Numbered from the stretch's first letter, positions 9,450 through 22,059 are shown. The stretch: DNA of 64,000 bases from Sulfitobacter donghicola DSW-25 = KCTC 12864 = JCM 14565 (GCF_000622405.1 NZ_JASF01000005.1:3212863-3276862); one strand, 5' to 3'. Notes: generated by a model not told the origin, from the sequence alone. Numbers and translations are program-made.

Positions 9450-9683
9450 ATGACACACGCAGCGATCCTGACAAACGATGCCCTCGCGGTTCTGAACTCT
9501 ACGCGCAGCCTTCCGCTGATCGCAGTTCTTAGCGTCAAGTTTGCAGCCTGCGTGACAAAATGGGCAACCCGACGTCGCACACGCCTGACGCTAGATCAAC
9601 TAGACGCATGGCAATTGGAAGACGTGGGAATAACACCGGCGGCGGCTCGTTCCGAGGCACGCAAGGTGTTCTGGAGGGCGTGA
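9450..9683 (+). CDS. Small DUF1127-domain protein
   Basis: A 77-residue protein. The last 40 residues are a DUF1127 domain (RRTRLTLDQLDAWQLEDVGIT followed by PAAARSEARKVFW), an arginine-rich short domain common in Rhizobiales and Rhodobacterales; members studied elsewhere affect phosphate, RNA turnover or stress responses and are often expressed in stationary phase. The N-terminal half contains a hydrophobic stretch (LPLIAVLSVKFAACV), unlike the shortest family members. AGGAG lies 7-11 bases before the ATG. A strong intrinsic terminator follows, so it is a single-gene transcript, divergent from the MocR gene and likely under its control. Confidence 0.88.
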   Translation: MTHAAILTNDALAVLNSTRSLPLIAVLSVKFAACVTKWATRRRTRLTLDQLDAWQLEDVGITPAAARSEARKVFWRA

Positions 9684-9716
9684 CATCCCCGTGACGCAGT
9701 CCAGACCTCTTCACTT

Positions 9717-9742
9717 GGGCAGGGTTTTCCCTGCCCTTTTTT
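9717..9742 (+). terminator. Intrinsic terminator of the DUF1127 gene
   Basis: Perfect 8-bp stem GGGCAGGG/CCCTGCCC with a TTTT loop (9717-9736) followed by six T bases. It lies 33 bp after the stop codon and is one of the strongest-looking terminators in the window. Confidence 0.93.
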
Positions 9743-9814
9743 GATACAATGCCGAAACAATTCTGAAATAATTCAGAAACATTTCGACACAATCTGGAAA
9801 TTAGGGCCGAACCC

Positions 9815-10255
9815 CTAGCTCACCTTTTGAGGCGGGATCGCATAGGTCATTGTGGCCTGCGCAACGGGGTCTTCCTGCCCTTCGGAATAGACCAAAACAT
9901 GAGACACCGACAACTGGCGGCCCAGCTTTAGCAGCTTTGCAGTTGCGATCAGGTCAACGCCGGAAACCGGCTTGCGCATAAAGTCCATGGAACAACTTGT
10001 TGTAACCGCCAAGGCCTTTGGCCCGATCATGGCCAAGGTCACAATATAGGCCGAAACATCCGCCAGCGCGAACATAGACGGGCCAGATACGGTGCCTCCC
10101 GGACGTAGGTGTTGTTCCTTGATTTTCATCCGCATGGTCACCTCATTGGGTTTGACCTCTTCTACGTTGAAATCATCAGCGACCTGTTCAAACACTTGTC
10201 GCATAAACGCCATCAGCTCTGGCGCCTGCATTACCACTTCACGTGATCCAGCCAT
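9815..10255 (-). CDS. PaaI-family hot-dog thioesterase
   Basis: A 146-residue single hot-dog-fold protein, the size of PaaI/DUF4442-type acyl-CoA thioesterases. The stretch HLRPGGTVSGPSMFALADVSAY matches the hot-dog active-site region (a helix preceded by Gly-rich turn), and SCSMDFMRKPVSG is the usual second strand pattern. I start at 10255 because GGGAGGA lies directly upstream; a longer frame to 10354 runs through the promoter into the divergent gene. It is divergent from an enoyl-CoA hydratase gene, so both probably serve acyl-CoA breakdown. Substrate unknown. Confidence 0.85.
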   Translation of the reverse strand: MAGSREVVMQAPELMAFMRQVFEQVADDFNVEEVKPNEVTMRMKIKEQHLRPGGTVSGPSMFALADVSAYIVTLAMIGPKALAVTTSCSMDFMRKPVSGVDLIATAKLLKLGRQLSVSHVLVYSEGQEDPVAQATMTYAIPPQKVS

Positions 10256-10312
10256 ACTTGTCCTCCCTATCCTCTTGCGACTAGAGTTGCTGGAACAGGG
10301 GGAGCGCGCAAG

Positions 10313-11098
10313 ATGGCAATTTTGGAAGTAACGCAACGGGACGCAGTCACACATCTGACGATGAACAGCCCCGAACGGTTGAACGCGCTCAGCGATGAAA
10401 TGCTGGCCGCGCTTCAGGAAACGCTGGACCAGCTGGCCGATGACCCGACGTGCCGTGTCATTACCCTATCGGGTGAAGGCAAGGCATTCTGCGCAGGCCA
10501 CGATCTGCGCCAGATGCAGGCCATGCGCCAAAACGAAGATGCAGGTGCCGCCGGATTTGCGGATCTGTTTGCCCGTTGCACCAATGTGATGACCCGCATC
10601 CAAACCATGCCCCAGCCAGTGATCGCCCAGATCCACGGCATCGCAACTGCCGCCGGTTGCCAGCTGGTTGCGACCTGCGACATGGCTGTCGCCGCCGAGG
10701 GCACGCGGTTTGGGGTGAACGGCGTCAACATTGGCCTTTTCTGCTCGACCCCGATGGTCGCCCTTAGCCGCAACATTGCGCCCAAAAAAGCGTTTGAAAT
10801 GCTAACCACAGGTGATTTCATTTCTGCTGAACGCGCCGAAGAGCTTGGCCTGATCAACCGTGTGGTCGCACCAGAAGACCTCGCCAAAGAAACCGCCGCC
10901 CTCGCGGATCAAATCGCCGGAAAACTGGGCGCTGCGGTCAAAATCGGCAAACGCGCCTTTTACGAACAACTAGGCATGCCCACCCAAGAGGCCTACGATT
11001 ACACAGGCCAGATCATGGTTGAAAACCTCGGCTATGGTGACACCCAAGAAGGCATGCAGGCATTCATCGAAAAGCGCGCACCTGATTGGAAACAATGA
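10313..11098 (+). CDS. Enoyl-CoA hydratase/isomerase-family protein
   Basis: A 261-residue crotonase-fold protein. The CoA-binding and oxyanion-hole pattern appears as GKAFCAGHDLRQM (about residues 57-69) and IHGIATAAGCQLVATCD (about 105-121). The family's first catalytic Glu position is Cys/Gln (AAGCQLV) instead of Glu, and the second is in NIGLFCST, so the acid pair of true hydratases is not obvious and another crotonase reaction is possible. The enzyme acts on acyl-CoA in the cytoplasm. It is divergent from a thioesterase gene and has a GGGGGAG element before the start. Confidence 0.88.
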   Translation: MAILEVTQRDAVTHLTMNSPERLNALSDEMLAALQETLDQLADDPTCRVITLSGEGKAFCAGHDLRQMQAMRQNEDAGAAGFADLFARCTNVMTRIQTMPQPVIAQIHGIATAAGCQLVATCDMAVAAEGTRFGVNGVNIGLFCSTPMVALSRNIAPKKAFEMLTTGDFISAERAEELGLINRVVAPEDLAKETAALADQIAGKLGAAVKIGKRAFYEQLGMPTQEAYDYTGQIMVENLGYGDTQEGMQAFIEKRAPDWKQ

Positions 11099-11167
11099 CT
11101 GTTTCGCCTTTCACAACGGTGTTTTTCCATTCGGATAGTCGATTGAATTCATAAAATGCGATACGAA

Positions 11168-11194
11168 CCTCACGAAATCGTGAGGAGTCGTGAG
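11168..11194 (+). promoter_or_regulatory. Perfect 18-bp palindrome over the ribosome-binding site of the peroxidase gene
   Basis: CCTCACGAAATCGTGAGG (11168-11185) is a perfect dyad of 8-bp arms around AA; its right arm is the Shine-Dalgarno sequence, and a third copy of TCGTGAG follows at 11188-11194 directly before the start codon at 11195. As DNA this could be a repressor operator; as RNA it would hide the ribosome-binding site. Either would allow regulation of the peroxidase gene. Confidence 0.5.
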
Positions 11195-12517
11195 ATGATG
11201 AAACTGTCGCTGGGAACCCTTTGTGCCGGACTGCTTGGCAGTGCGGCTGTTTTTGCCGGCCCGCTGCCCTCGCCGGTTCAAGATGATGATTTTCATCAGT
11301 TCCCTACCGAGCTGATCGAACTGGGTCGCGATCTATTCTTTGACCCGATCCTGTCAGGCAACAAGAACATCGCCTGCGCTACCTGCCACCACCCGACCCT
11401 TGGGACGTCTGATGCCATGTCATTGTCCGTTGGCGAAGGGGGCCTTGGTCTGGGTGAGGAACGGCAGGTTGTCAAAAGCAACATGCCCAAAGGGCGCATT
11501 CCGCGAAATGCTCCGGCCCTATTCAACCTAGGCGCACGTGAGTTTTCCGTCATGTTCCATGATGGCCGCACCGCCAAGGACCGCAAGGCGATGTTTGGCA
11601 TCCGCATGCCCGATGGGCGCACGCTGGAGCGTCCGATGCCCTCTGCATTGGCTGCCCAAAACATTCTGCCCATCCTTTCACCAGATGAGATGGCCGGCCA
11701 CCCCGGCGAAAACCCTATTGCCGACGCCGTCGAAGCCGAACGCATCCTAGGGCCCAACGGCGCTTGGGATCTTTTGGCGAAACGCGTCAAAGGCATTCCC
11801 GAATATACCGAGCGTTTTGAGGATCTTGGCACCAAGGATATCCACATCACCGACATTGGCACCGCCTTGTCTGCCTTTATCGGATCTGAGTTTCGCGCAA
11901 CGAACAGCCCGTTCGACCGTTACCTTCAGGGCGAAGAATCCCTAACGCAAGCCGAACTAGAAGGGATGGACCTGTTTTACGGAAAGGCGCGTTGTTCGAC
12001 CTGCCACTCTGGCGCGTTCCAAACCGATCATGACTTTCACGCGATTGGCCTTCCCCAGCTTGGGCCAGGAAAAGACACCCATGCCGCCTATGCCGACACC
12101 GGCCTTGGTATGGTGACGGGCATTGCGGATGACATGTACCGCTTTCGCACCCCGACCCTTAGGAATGTGACCCAATCCGGCCCATATGGCCACAACGGCG
12201 CTTATGCTGATCTAGAAGATATCGTGCGCCACCATTTGGACGCTGTTAAAGGTCTGGCGAAATATGATCGCAACAAACCGGTTCTGACAGAAAATGTGGA
12301 TGTAAACGACTGGGACGCAATGGACGACTTTGAAGAGGTCATGCGCATCGCCGAAGCGATCGAGATCAGTGACGTCGCCCTTGAGCAAGCCGAAATTGAC
12401 AAGATTATGGCGTTCCTTGGCGCGTTAACGGATGAAACCGTTGGCCAGAATGGCCTTGGCGTGCCCGCCTCGGTGCCCTCTGGTTTGCCCATGGATATTG
12501 TGTCGCCACCGTCCTAA
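11195..12517 (+). CDS. Periplasmic di-haem cytochrome c peroxidase (CcpA/MauG family)
   Basis: A 440-residue exported di-haem protein. A Sec signal peptide (MMKLSLGTLCAGLLGSAAVF then AG) precedes the first haem site CATCH (residues 61-65); the second is CSTCH (267-271). The His/Met/Tyr ligand region FRTPTLRNVTQSGPYGHNGA near residue 330 is typical of the family. Such enzymes either reduce hydrogen peroxide with electrons from cytochrome c or oxidise protein side chains (MauG). I start at 11195, where GAGGAG is well placed; the upstream ATG at 11156 lies before the palindrome. A terminator follows; the gene is monocistronic. Confidence 0.9.
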   Translation: MMKLSLGTLCAGLLGSAAVFAGPLPSPVQDDDFHQFPTELIELGRDLFFDPILSGNKNIACATCHHPTLGTSDAMSLSVGEGGLGLGEERQVVKSNMPKGRIPRNAPALFNLGAREFSVMFHDGRTAKDRKAMFGIRMPDGRTLERPMPSALAAQNILPILSPDEMAGHPGENPIADAVEAERILGPNGAWDLLAKRVKGIPEYTERFEDLGTKDIHITDIGTALSAFIGSEFRATNSPFDRYLQGEESLTQAELEGMDLFYGKARCSTCHSGAFQTDHDFHAIGLPQLGPGKDTHAAYADTGLGMVTGIADDMYRFRTPTLRNVTQSGPYGHNGAYADLEDIVRHHLDAVKGLAKYDRNKPVLTENVDVNDWDAMDDFEEVMRIAEAIEISDVALEQAEIDKIMAFLGALTDETVGQNGLGVPASVPSGLPMDIVSPPS

Positions 12518-12544
12518 CCACCTTTAAAATATGAACGAAACAAA

Positions 12545-12576
12545 ACCTCGGCGCCATCGGTAGCCGAGGTTTTTTT
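12545..12576 (+). terminator. Intrinsic terminator of the peroxidase gene
   Basis: ACCTCGGC (12545-12552) pairs with GCCGAGGT (12563-12570) around a 10-base loop and is followed by seven T bases, 28 bp after the stop codon. Confidence 0.9.
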
Positions 12577-12633
12577 ATGGCTGAGGATACTGTTGCGAAT
12601 TCGGAACCTCACTGTTGCAAAACTACGTCTGGC

Positions 12634-12767
12634 AAATTGGGCAGCAATAAGGCATAAATAGGACATGGCACATAGAGCTGCCCAATTTTGGGTCGCCGCC
12701 GGCGGAAGGTCCCTCCAGATCAGACTCTCATCTGATCCCCCTATTCCCGCAGCGGCGACCCCAAAAT
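12634..12767. repeat. Two adjacent long inverted repeats, possible structured RNA, ahead of trmFO
   Basis: The 281-bp stretch between the peroxidase terminator and trmFO has no convincing gene. It contains a perfect 12-bp inverted repeat (AAATTGGGCAGC at 12634-12645 with its complement at 12677-12688), and overlapping its right edge a second stem of 15 bp (ATTTTGGGTCGCCGC at 12685-12699 with 12752-12767, one bulged C) that encloses a 7-bp hairpin (GATCAGA 12718-12724 / TCTGATC 12731-12737). The two long stems share bases 12685-12688, so they could exclude each other at the junction. No known RNA family was recognised. It could be a small RNA, a leader of trmFO or a mobile palindromic repeat. 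Confidence 0.5.
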
Positions 12768-12857
12768 CCCCCGACATTTGAGTGAGAAACGGGCATTTGC
12801 CCGCCCCCCGAACAGCAAGCTGTTGCACCACTGCGCCTGCTGGCTTATCTGCGCTGC

Positions 12858-14207
12858 ATGGATAAAACATTACACATCATCGGCGGCGGCATGGCCGGAT
12901 CAGAGGCTGCTTGGCAGGCTGCACATCTTGGCATTCAGGTCGTCATTCACGAAATGCGCCCCAAAGTGGAAACCTTTGCCCACCAAACCGGCCTTTTGGG
13001 TGAAATGGTGTGTTCCAATTCATTTCGCTCGGACGATTCCGAGCAAAACGCCGTTGGCTTGCTGCATTGGGAAATGCGCCAAGCAAATGGGTTGATCATG
13101 CAGACGGCCGAAAAACACCGCCTGCCAGCGGGTGGCGCATTGGCCGTGGATCGCGACCCTTTTGCGCAATCCGTGACGGATGCCTTGATGGCACATCCCA
13201 ACATCAGCGTCGAATACGGCGAAATCACCACCCTGCCCGACGACGGCCATTGGATCATCGCAACTGGTCCGTTGACCTCTGGTGATCTGGGGGCTGCAAT
13301 TGCTGCCGAAACAGGGGCCGAGGCCCTCGCCTTTTTCGACGCTATCGCGCCCATCGTGTATCACGAGAGCATCGATATGAGCAAAGCGTGGATGCAATCG
13401 CGCTATGACAAAGGCGAGACCGAGGAAGAGCGCACGGCCTACCTCAACTGCCCCATGGATGAGACCCAATATTACGATTTCATCGACGCGCTTGAGGCCG
13501 CAGAAAAAACCGAGTTTCACGAGAATGAAACCGCAGGCTATTTTGACGGCTGTCTGCCGATCGAGGTCATGGCCGAACGTGGCCGAGAGACCTTGCGCTT
13601 TGGTCCGATGAAGCCTGTGGGCCTGACCAACCCCCACCAACCCGATGTAAAACCCTATGCTGTTGTGCAGCTGCGCCGCGATAACAAACTCGGCACGCTA
13701 TACAACATCGTCGGCTTTCAAACCAAAATGAAATACGGCGCGCAAACCGAGGTTTTCAAACGGATTCCTGGGCTGGAGAATGCCAGCTTTGCCCGTTTGG
13801 GGGGCATCCACCGCAACACTTTCCTGAACTCTCCGACTTTGCTGGATGGTCAGATGCGCCTGAAATCACGTCCTAACCTACGCTTTGCTGGCCAGATCAC
13901 CGGCGTTGAAGGCTATGTTGAAAGCGCTGCCATGGGGCTGCTTGCTGGGCGTCTGGCTGCGGCGGAAATTATGGGCGGGTCATTGGATACGCCCCCCGCC
14001 ACAACGGCAACTGGCGCCTTGATCACCCATATTTCTGGTGGCGCTGATGCCAAAACCTTCCAGCCGATGAACGTGAATTTTGGGCTTTTCCCACCTGTTG
14101 AAGGGCAAAAAGGCGGACGCCGCGGCCGCAAAGACCGCTACAAAGCCTATACCGACCGCGCCAAAGTTGACTGGCAGGCGTGGCTATCCGCTGGACAAGA
14201 AGGTTAA
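12858..14207 (+). CDS. trmFO: Methylenetetrahydrofolate-tRNA-(uracil-54-C5)-methyltransferase
   Basis: TrmFO makes ribothymidine at position 54 of tRNA, using methylene-tetrahydrofolate as carbon donor and FADH2 as reductant. The 449-residue protein starts with the FAD-binding motif [17 protein letters not shown] (residues 6-22) and has the family block [16 protein letters not shown] (about 49-64), whose Cys lies in the conserved VCSNS sequence, and [16 protein letters not shown] near residue 350. The length is normal. Two reading-frame neighbours follow closely. The structured 134-bp element lies 90 bp upstream. Confidence 0.96.
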   Translation: MDKTLHIIGGGMAGSEAAWQAAHLGIQVVIHEMRPKVETFAHQTGLLGEMVCSNSFRSDDSEQNAVGLLHWEMRQANGLIMQTAEKHRLPAGGALAVDRDPFAQSVTDALMAHPNISVEYGEITTLPDDGHWIIATGPLTSGDLGAAIAAETGAEALAFFDAIAPIVYHESIDMSKAWMQSRYDKGETEEERTAYLNCPMDETQYYDFIDALEAAEKTEFHENETAGYFDGCLPIEVMAERGRETLRFGPMKPVGLTNPHQPDVKPYAVVQLRRDNKLGTLYNIVGFQTKMKYGAQTEVFKRIPGLENASFARLGGIHRNTFLNSPTLLDGQMRLKSRPNLRFAGQITGVEGYVESAAMGLLAGRLAAAEIMGGSLDTPPATTATGALITHISGGADAKTFQPMNVNFGLFPPVEGQKGGRRGRKDRYKAYTDRAKVDWQAWLSAGQEG

Positions 14208-14225
14208 TGGCCCTATCATAACAGC

Positions 14226-14831
14226 ATGACCGAGACGTTTCTGGACAAAGCCTATACCGCCCGCGACACAGACAGTACGCGACAGCTATATGATGATTGG
14301 TCTGCTTCCTACGAAGTTGAAATCGGCGAAAACGGCTATGCGACCCCCAAACGTTGCGCCGAAGCTTTGGCCGAATTTGCCCCCGATAAATCGCTGCCCC
14401 TGCTGGATTTCGGCTGTGGTACGGGGCTGGCTGGCTTGGCCCTCAGAAACGCGGGTTTTGAAACCATCGACGGTGTGGATCTTTCCTCGGAAATGATCAA
14501 CCAAGCGAAAAGCAAAAACATATACCGCACCCTCACCCAGATTGAACCTGACACAGACATCGGCGAAAACCACATGCTGATGAGCGCGGTCGGCGTTATC
14601 GGCGCAGGCGCGGCCCCGATCTCGACCTTGGACAAATTGCTGCACGCCCTGCCAAGCAAAGGTCTGTTGGTATTTTCCTTTAACGATCACGCGCTGGCGG
14701 AAAGCGAAAACATCGGCCGATTGAACGAATGGCTTGATTGCGGCGCAGCTGTGCTATTGTTTAGCGAATATGGCGATCATCTACCGGGTCAGGGCATAAA
14801 CTCAACCGTATATGTGGTTGAAAAAGCTTGA
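14226..14831 (+). CDS. Class I SAM-dependent methyltransferase
   Basis: A 201-residue Rossmann-fold methyltransferase. Motif I is LLDFGCGTGLAGLALRNAGF (about residues 57-76) with the acidic GVDLSSEMINQAK as motif II, then a beta-strand-rich C-terminal half ending LLVFSFNDHA. The N-terminal sequence YTARDTDSTRQLYDDWSASY resembles small-molecule methyltransferases of the UbiE/Williams-Beuren type. Substrate unknown. It starts 18 bp after trmFO and its stop codon overlaps the start of gluQRS, so the three genes may form one transcript. Confidence 0.85.
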   Translation: MTETFLDKAYTARDTDSTRQLYDDWSASYEVEIGENGYATPKRCAEALAEFAPDKSLPLLDFGCGTGLAGLALRNAGFETIDGVDLSSEMINQAKSKNIYRTLTQIEPDTDIGENHMLMSAVGVIGAGAAPISTLDKLLHALPSKGLLVFSFNDHALAESENIGRLNEWLDCGAAVLLFSEYGDHLPGQGINSTVYVVEKA

Positions 14832-15676
14832 GCTTCATCACCAGATTTGCACCATCCCCTACGGGTCCGCTGCACCTTGGCCATGCCTATTCTGCGTTGC
14901 TGGCCTATGACATGGCGCAAAAGGCTGATGGGGCCTTTTTACTACGGATCGAAGATATCGACCGCTCGCGCGCGCGGGAGCATTGGGAAAACCAAATCTA
15001 CGATGATCTGGCGTGGCTTGGCATTCGATGGCAAGAACCAGTGATGCGCCAATCAGAGCGCCAGCCAGATTACACCGCCGCATTGGATGATCTTTGGGCG
15101 CGCGGCCTTATTTATCCCTGCAGCTGCACCCGCGCAGATATCGCCGCAGCCGCCAGCGCCCCCCAAGAAGGCGCGCCGCTGCTTGGGCCTGACGGGGTGA
15201 TTTACCCCGGCACCTGCCGCGATTTTCCGCTAGAGGGCGCAACCCCGCCCCAAAATGTAGCCTTGCGCCTAAACATGCGCAAAGCCTGCGACGCGCTGCA
15301 AAAGGATTTATCCTTTTCAGACAGCGGCATGGCGCGGGAAACGACCGTCAGCGCGGATGAGCTGATCCATGGTGTCGGTGACATCGTTATCGCGCGGCGG
15401 GACATGGGAACCTCCTATCACCTTTCCGTCGTTCTGGATGACGCCGCCCAAGAGGTCACCCACGTGATCCGTGGTGAAGACCTGTTTGATGCCACCAAAA
15501 TTCACATCTTACTGCAATCATTATTGGGGCTGGAACAGCCGCAGTACCATCACCATCGCCTGATCCGCGACGAGGCTGGTAAACGTCTGGCCAAGCGCGA
15601 CGATGCAAGAGCCATCTCGCTTTTTCGGGCTGAGGGCGCAACGCCGCAAGATATTCGTGAAATGGTCGGCCTTTAG
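14828..15676 (+). CDS. gluQ: Glutamyl-Q tRNA(Asp) synthetase
   Basis: This glutamyl-tRNA synthetase-like enzyme (also called YadB/GluQRS) attaches glutamate to queuosine-34 of tRNA(Asp) and lacks the anticodon-binding domain, which fits the 282-residue length. The HIGH-like signature is [15 protein letters not shown] (residues 6-20); the KMSKS-like loop is KRLAKRDDA near residue 255. A zinc-type cysteine cluster is visible in YPCSCTRAD and a later TCRDFP. The start is a TTG that shares bases with the preceding methyltransferase stop (TTGA), so translation is probably coupled; no other good start gives the complete N-terminus. Confidence 0.93.
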   Translation: MSFITRFAPSPTGPLHLGHAYSALLAYDMAQKADGAFLLRIEDIDRSRAREHWENQIYDDLAWLGIRWQEPVMRQSERQPDYTAALDDLWARGLIYPCSCTRADIAAAASAPQEGAPLLGPDGVIYPGTCRDFPLEGATPPQNVALRLNMRKACDALQKDLSFSDSGMARETTVSADELIHGVGDIVIARRDMGTSYHLSVVLDDAAQEVTHVIRGEDLFDATKIHILLQSLLGLEQPQYHHHRLIRDEAGKRLAKRDDARAISLFRAEGATPQDIREMVGL

Positions 15677-16029
15677 TCAAGCGGGTCCAGATCGGTTTCG
15701 CCTTCCACGTCAAACCCCGTGAAAAAGCAACTCCGGCGGCCTGTGTGGCAGGCTGCGCCAATCTGATCTACCTGCATCAACAGGCAATCACGGTCGCAAT
15801 CCAGACGAATCTCTTTCAACGTCTGAACGTGACCCGATGTCGCGCCCTTGGCCCAAAATTCCTGACGCGAGCGGCTCCAATAGGTCACCTGCCCTGTCTC
15901 AAGCGTGCGCATCAGGCTTTCGGCGTTCATCCACGCCATCATAAGGACTTCTCCCGTCGCATGATCCTGCGCAATCGCCGGTATCAGACCTGCTTCGTTA
16001 TACTTTAGGGTCGTCGGGTCGAAGGGCAT
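15673..16029 (-). CDS. hisI: Phosphoribosyl-AMP cyclohydrolase
   Basis: HisI opens the purine ring of phosphoribosyl-AMP in histidine biosynthesis. The 118-residue stand-alone protein has the Mg-binding DCDRDCLL motif and the zinc/active-site block [11 protein letters not shown], with the substrate motif [14 protein letters not shown] before them. No HisE part is fused. It is convergent with gluQRS and overlaps it by four bases. Upstream on the plus strand is an IscU-like gene. Length is normal for the single-domain form. Confidence 0.95.
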   Translation of the reverse strand: MPFDPTTLKYNEAGLIPAIAQDHATGEVLMMAWMNAESLMRTLETGQVTYWSRSRQEFWAKGATSGHVQTLKEIRLDCDRDCLLMQVDQIGAACHTGRRSCFFTGFDVEGETDLDPLD

Positions 16030-16104
16030 GTTTGTCCACCTTGTTCAAAAGTTTTTGCATCCGCTCAGTAACTGCTTATGTAGAGGTCAAGCAAAGGAAA
16101 TACC

Positions 16105-16548
16105 ATGTCCAACGATAGTGATCTGATCAAGCTGTATTCGGGGCGCATTTTGGCGCTTGCTGCTGATATTCCGCATTTGGGCCGTTTGGATTCCCCCGAC
16201 GCAAGCGTTACGCGCCGCTCCCCATTGTGCGGGTCGAGCGTGACAGTTGACGTTCAGATGGAGGACGGAAAGCTGGTTGCCATGGGCCAAGATGTAAAAG
16301 CCTGCGCCTTGGGACAGGCAGCAGCAGCGGTTACCGGCGCGGCCGCGCTCGGGGCTTCGTTGGAAACCATCCAGCAAGGGCGCGATCAGTTAAAGGCAAT
16401 GCTAAAGGGCAAAGGCGGCACACCGGAAGCACCATTTGACGGTTTTGAGGTGCTCACCCCCGCCGTGGATTACAAAAACCGCCATGCCTCGATCATGCTG
16501 AGCCTCGAAGCCCTAGCCGAGGCGATGGAAACCGCCCAAGCAGGCTAA
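16105..16548 (+). CDS. IscU/NifU-like protein lacking canonical scaffold residues
   Basis: A 147-residue protein similar to the IscU/NifU N-terminal scaffold that carries Fe-S clusters. Two of the three scaffold cysteines are present: Cys42 (SPLCGSS) and Cys67 (VKACALGQAAA). The third, which follows the conserved His in IscU (HCSIL), is Ala128 here (NRHASIML), and the Asp after the first Cys is Ser (CGS instead of CGD). Such changes would be expected to weaken cluster building; it may be an assembly-related carrier or have another metal role. The 76 bp upstream holds its promoter; the gene is followed by a hairpin whose T tract faces the other strand. Confidence 0.85.
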   Translation: MSNDSDLIKLYSGRILALAADIPHLGRLDSPDASVTRRSPLCGSSVTVDVQMEDGKLVAMGQDVKACALGQAAAAVTGAAALGASLETIQQGRDQLKAMLKGKGGTPEAPFDGFEVLTPAVDYKNRHASIMLSLEALAEAMETAQAG

Positions 16549-16561
16549 CGCCCCCTGCTAG

Positions 16562-16599
16562 ACAAAAAAGACGCCGCACATCGGGACAGATGTGCGGCG
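16562..16599 (-). terminator. Intrinsic terminator facing minus-strand transcription
   Basis: Perfect 11-bp stem (16572-16582 with 16589-16599, loop GGGACA). On the minus strand it is followed by CTTTTTTGTC, so it serves transcripts coming from the right: the 42-residue gene (156 bp earlier) and read-through from recG. On the plus strand no T tract follows, but it may also protect the 3' end of the IscU-like mRNA. Confidence 0.75.
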
Positions 16600-16755
16600 C
16601 AAGAAAAGCGTATCTTATGTGGGACCCGATGGTTCGTTTTGGGGAAGGCAACCCCGAACATGTCATGGACAGGCAGAACGTGACATGGATGGTGCATCAA
16701 TTTGGGACAGAGGCACCGTTAAAACAAACCCCGGCATAAGAGCGCAGGCAGAAAA

Positions 16756-16884
16756 TCAGACAAGTACAGGAAGATGCAAACCGACCACCAGCATCACAAC
16801 CAAGGCAGCAGCCCCTACGGCATCTTGCACCAATGTATCTTGCGATCGGGCGGCAATGGCTTTGACTGTGCGATAGAAGGTCAT
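16756..16884 (-). CDS. 42-residue single-span membrane protein behind a LexA-type promoter
   Basis: Read directly from the sequence: ATG at 16884, TGA at 16758-16756, 42 codons. The N-terminal half is basic and polar (MTFYRTVKAIAARSQDT), the C-terminal half is a transmembrane helix (DAVGAAALVVMLVVGLHLP then VLV). GGAGAG lies 5-10 bases before the ATG. The promoter region has a GAAC repeat array including GAAC-N7-GAAC, the alphaproteobacterial LexA box. The orientation is the same as recG, 97 bp upstream. No named family was recognised. Known SOS-induced small inner-membrane proteins (Caulobacter SidA, Escherichia coli TisB) make a division inhibitor or a toxin possible, but this is inference. 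Too short for usual gene calling. Confidence 0.7.
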   Translation of the reverse strand: MTFYRTVKAIAARSQDTLVQDAVGAAALVVMLVVGLHLPVLV

Positions 16885-16938
16885 GTGTCTCTCCGTTCTT
16901 GTTGCCTCTTTGTTCTCACGTTAACCAAGGACAAGCAA

Positions 16939-16973
16939 GAACTTTTTGAGAACATTTGTGAACTTTTTAGAAC
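16939..16973 (-). promoter_or_regulatory. LexA-type GAAC array
   Basis: Four GAAC tetramers occur at 16939, 16950, 16960 and 16970. The first pair is GAACTTTTTGAGAAC, an exact GAAC-N7-GAAC (same as GTTC-N7-GTTC read on the minus strand), the known alphaproteobacterial LexA recognition pattern; the following pairs have N6. The array lies 55-90 bp upstream of the 42-residue ORF, in its likely promoter, and just after the recG stop codon. The run of near-helical spacing is stronger than a lone chance match. Confidence 0.7.
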
Positions 16974-16981
16974 AAAACAGG

Positions 16982-21259
<4,278 letters not shown>

Positions 21260-21292
21260 GTCTAGGTTCTTTCATACAATCAAGTCGCCCAT

Positions 21293-22000
21293 TCAGGCGC
21301 TAACGGCCAAATCCATATCGGCCGGTTCCGGATCACGCAGGACATAGCCACGGCCCCAAACTGTTTCGATATTGCTAGAACCGCCAGTGGCGTTTGTGAG
21401 TTTCTTGCGCAACTTACAGATAAACACGTCGATAATCTTTAACTCTGGTTCATCCATGCCGCCATACAGGTGGTTCAAGAACATTTCTTTGGTGAGAGTT
21501 GTCCCCTTACGCAGGCTCAACAATTCCAGCATCTGGTATTCTTTGCCCGTCAGATGAACTGGTTTATTTTCAACGCTCACCGTTTTGGCATCCAAGTTAA
21601 CCGAGATCAGGCCAGTATTGATGATAGACTGGGAATGCCCTTTTGAGCGGCGGATAATTGCGTGAATGCGCGCAACCAGTTCTTCGCGGTGGAATGGTTT
21701 GGTCAGATAATCGTCGGCGCCAAATCCAAAGCCACGGATTTTGCTCTCGGTATCATCTGCACCGGACAGGATCAAAATTGGTGTTTCAATACGGCTAAGT
21801 CGCAGTTGCCGCAGCACCTCGTGCCCTGTCATGTCCGGCAAACCGAGGTCTAACAAAATGATATCATAGTCATATAACTTTGCCAGATCGATCCCCTCTT
21901 CCCCTAGGTCCGTTGCATAAACGTTCAGGTTCGCATGGGTAAGCATCAATTCAATGCTTTTGGACGTGGTAGGATCATCTTCGACAAGCAGCACGCGCAT
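21293..22000 (-). CDS. ctrA: Cell-cycle response regulator CtrA
   Basis: CtrA is the OmpR-type master regulator of Alphaproteobacteria; in Rhodobacterales it is usually non-essential and controls motility, gene-transfer-agent release and differentiation genes. The 235-residue protein has the receiver domain with phospho-acceptor Asp51 ([11 protein letters not shown]), Thr and Lys at the switch (LSGAD, then [11 protein letters not shown]), and the winged-helix output ending [11 protein letters not shown]. The helix [20 protein letters not shown] is the recognition helix region. Length is normal. An upstream TTAA-N7-TAAA fits self-binding. A DUF1153/SciP-like gene lies 101 bp upstream in the same direction. 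Confidence 0.97.
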   Translation of the reverse strand: MRVLLVEDDPTTSKSIELMLTHANLNVYATDLGEEGIDLAKLYDYDIILLDLGLPDMTGHEVLRQLRLSRIETPILILSGADDTESKIRGFGFGADDYLTKPFHREELVARIHAIIRRSKGHSQSIINTGLISVNLDAKTVSVENKPVHLTGKEYQMLELLSLRKGTTLTKEMFLNHLYGGMDEPELKIIDVFICKLRKKLTNATGGSSNIETVWGRGYVLRDPEPADMDLAVSA

Positions 22001-22059
22001 TTTCGTTTTTCTCCGCCAGAGTTAGGTCAATCTATAGAAACAAACGTGAACAAAAATAG

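Noticed and set aside
12514..12870. 118-codon minus-strand ORF across the peroxidase-trmFO gap
   Set aside because: It crosses the terminator and the inverted repeats, has no ribosome-binding site or family resemblance, and is Ser/Ala/Arg-rich like a shadow frame.
16895..16915. Additional LexA pair GTTC...GTTC near the small ORF start
   Set aside because: Spacing is 13 bases, not 7.
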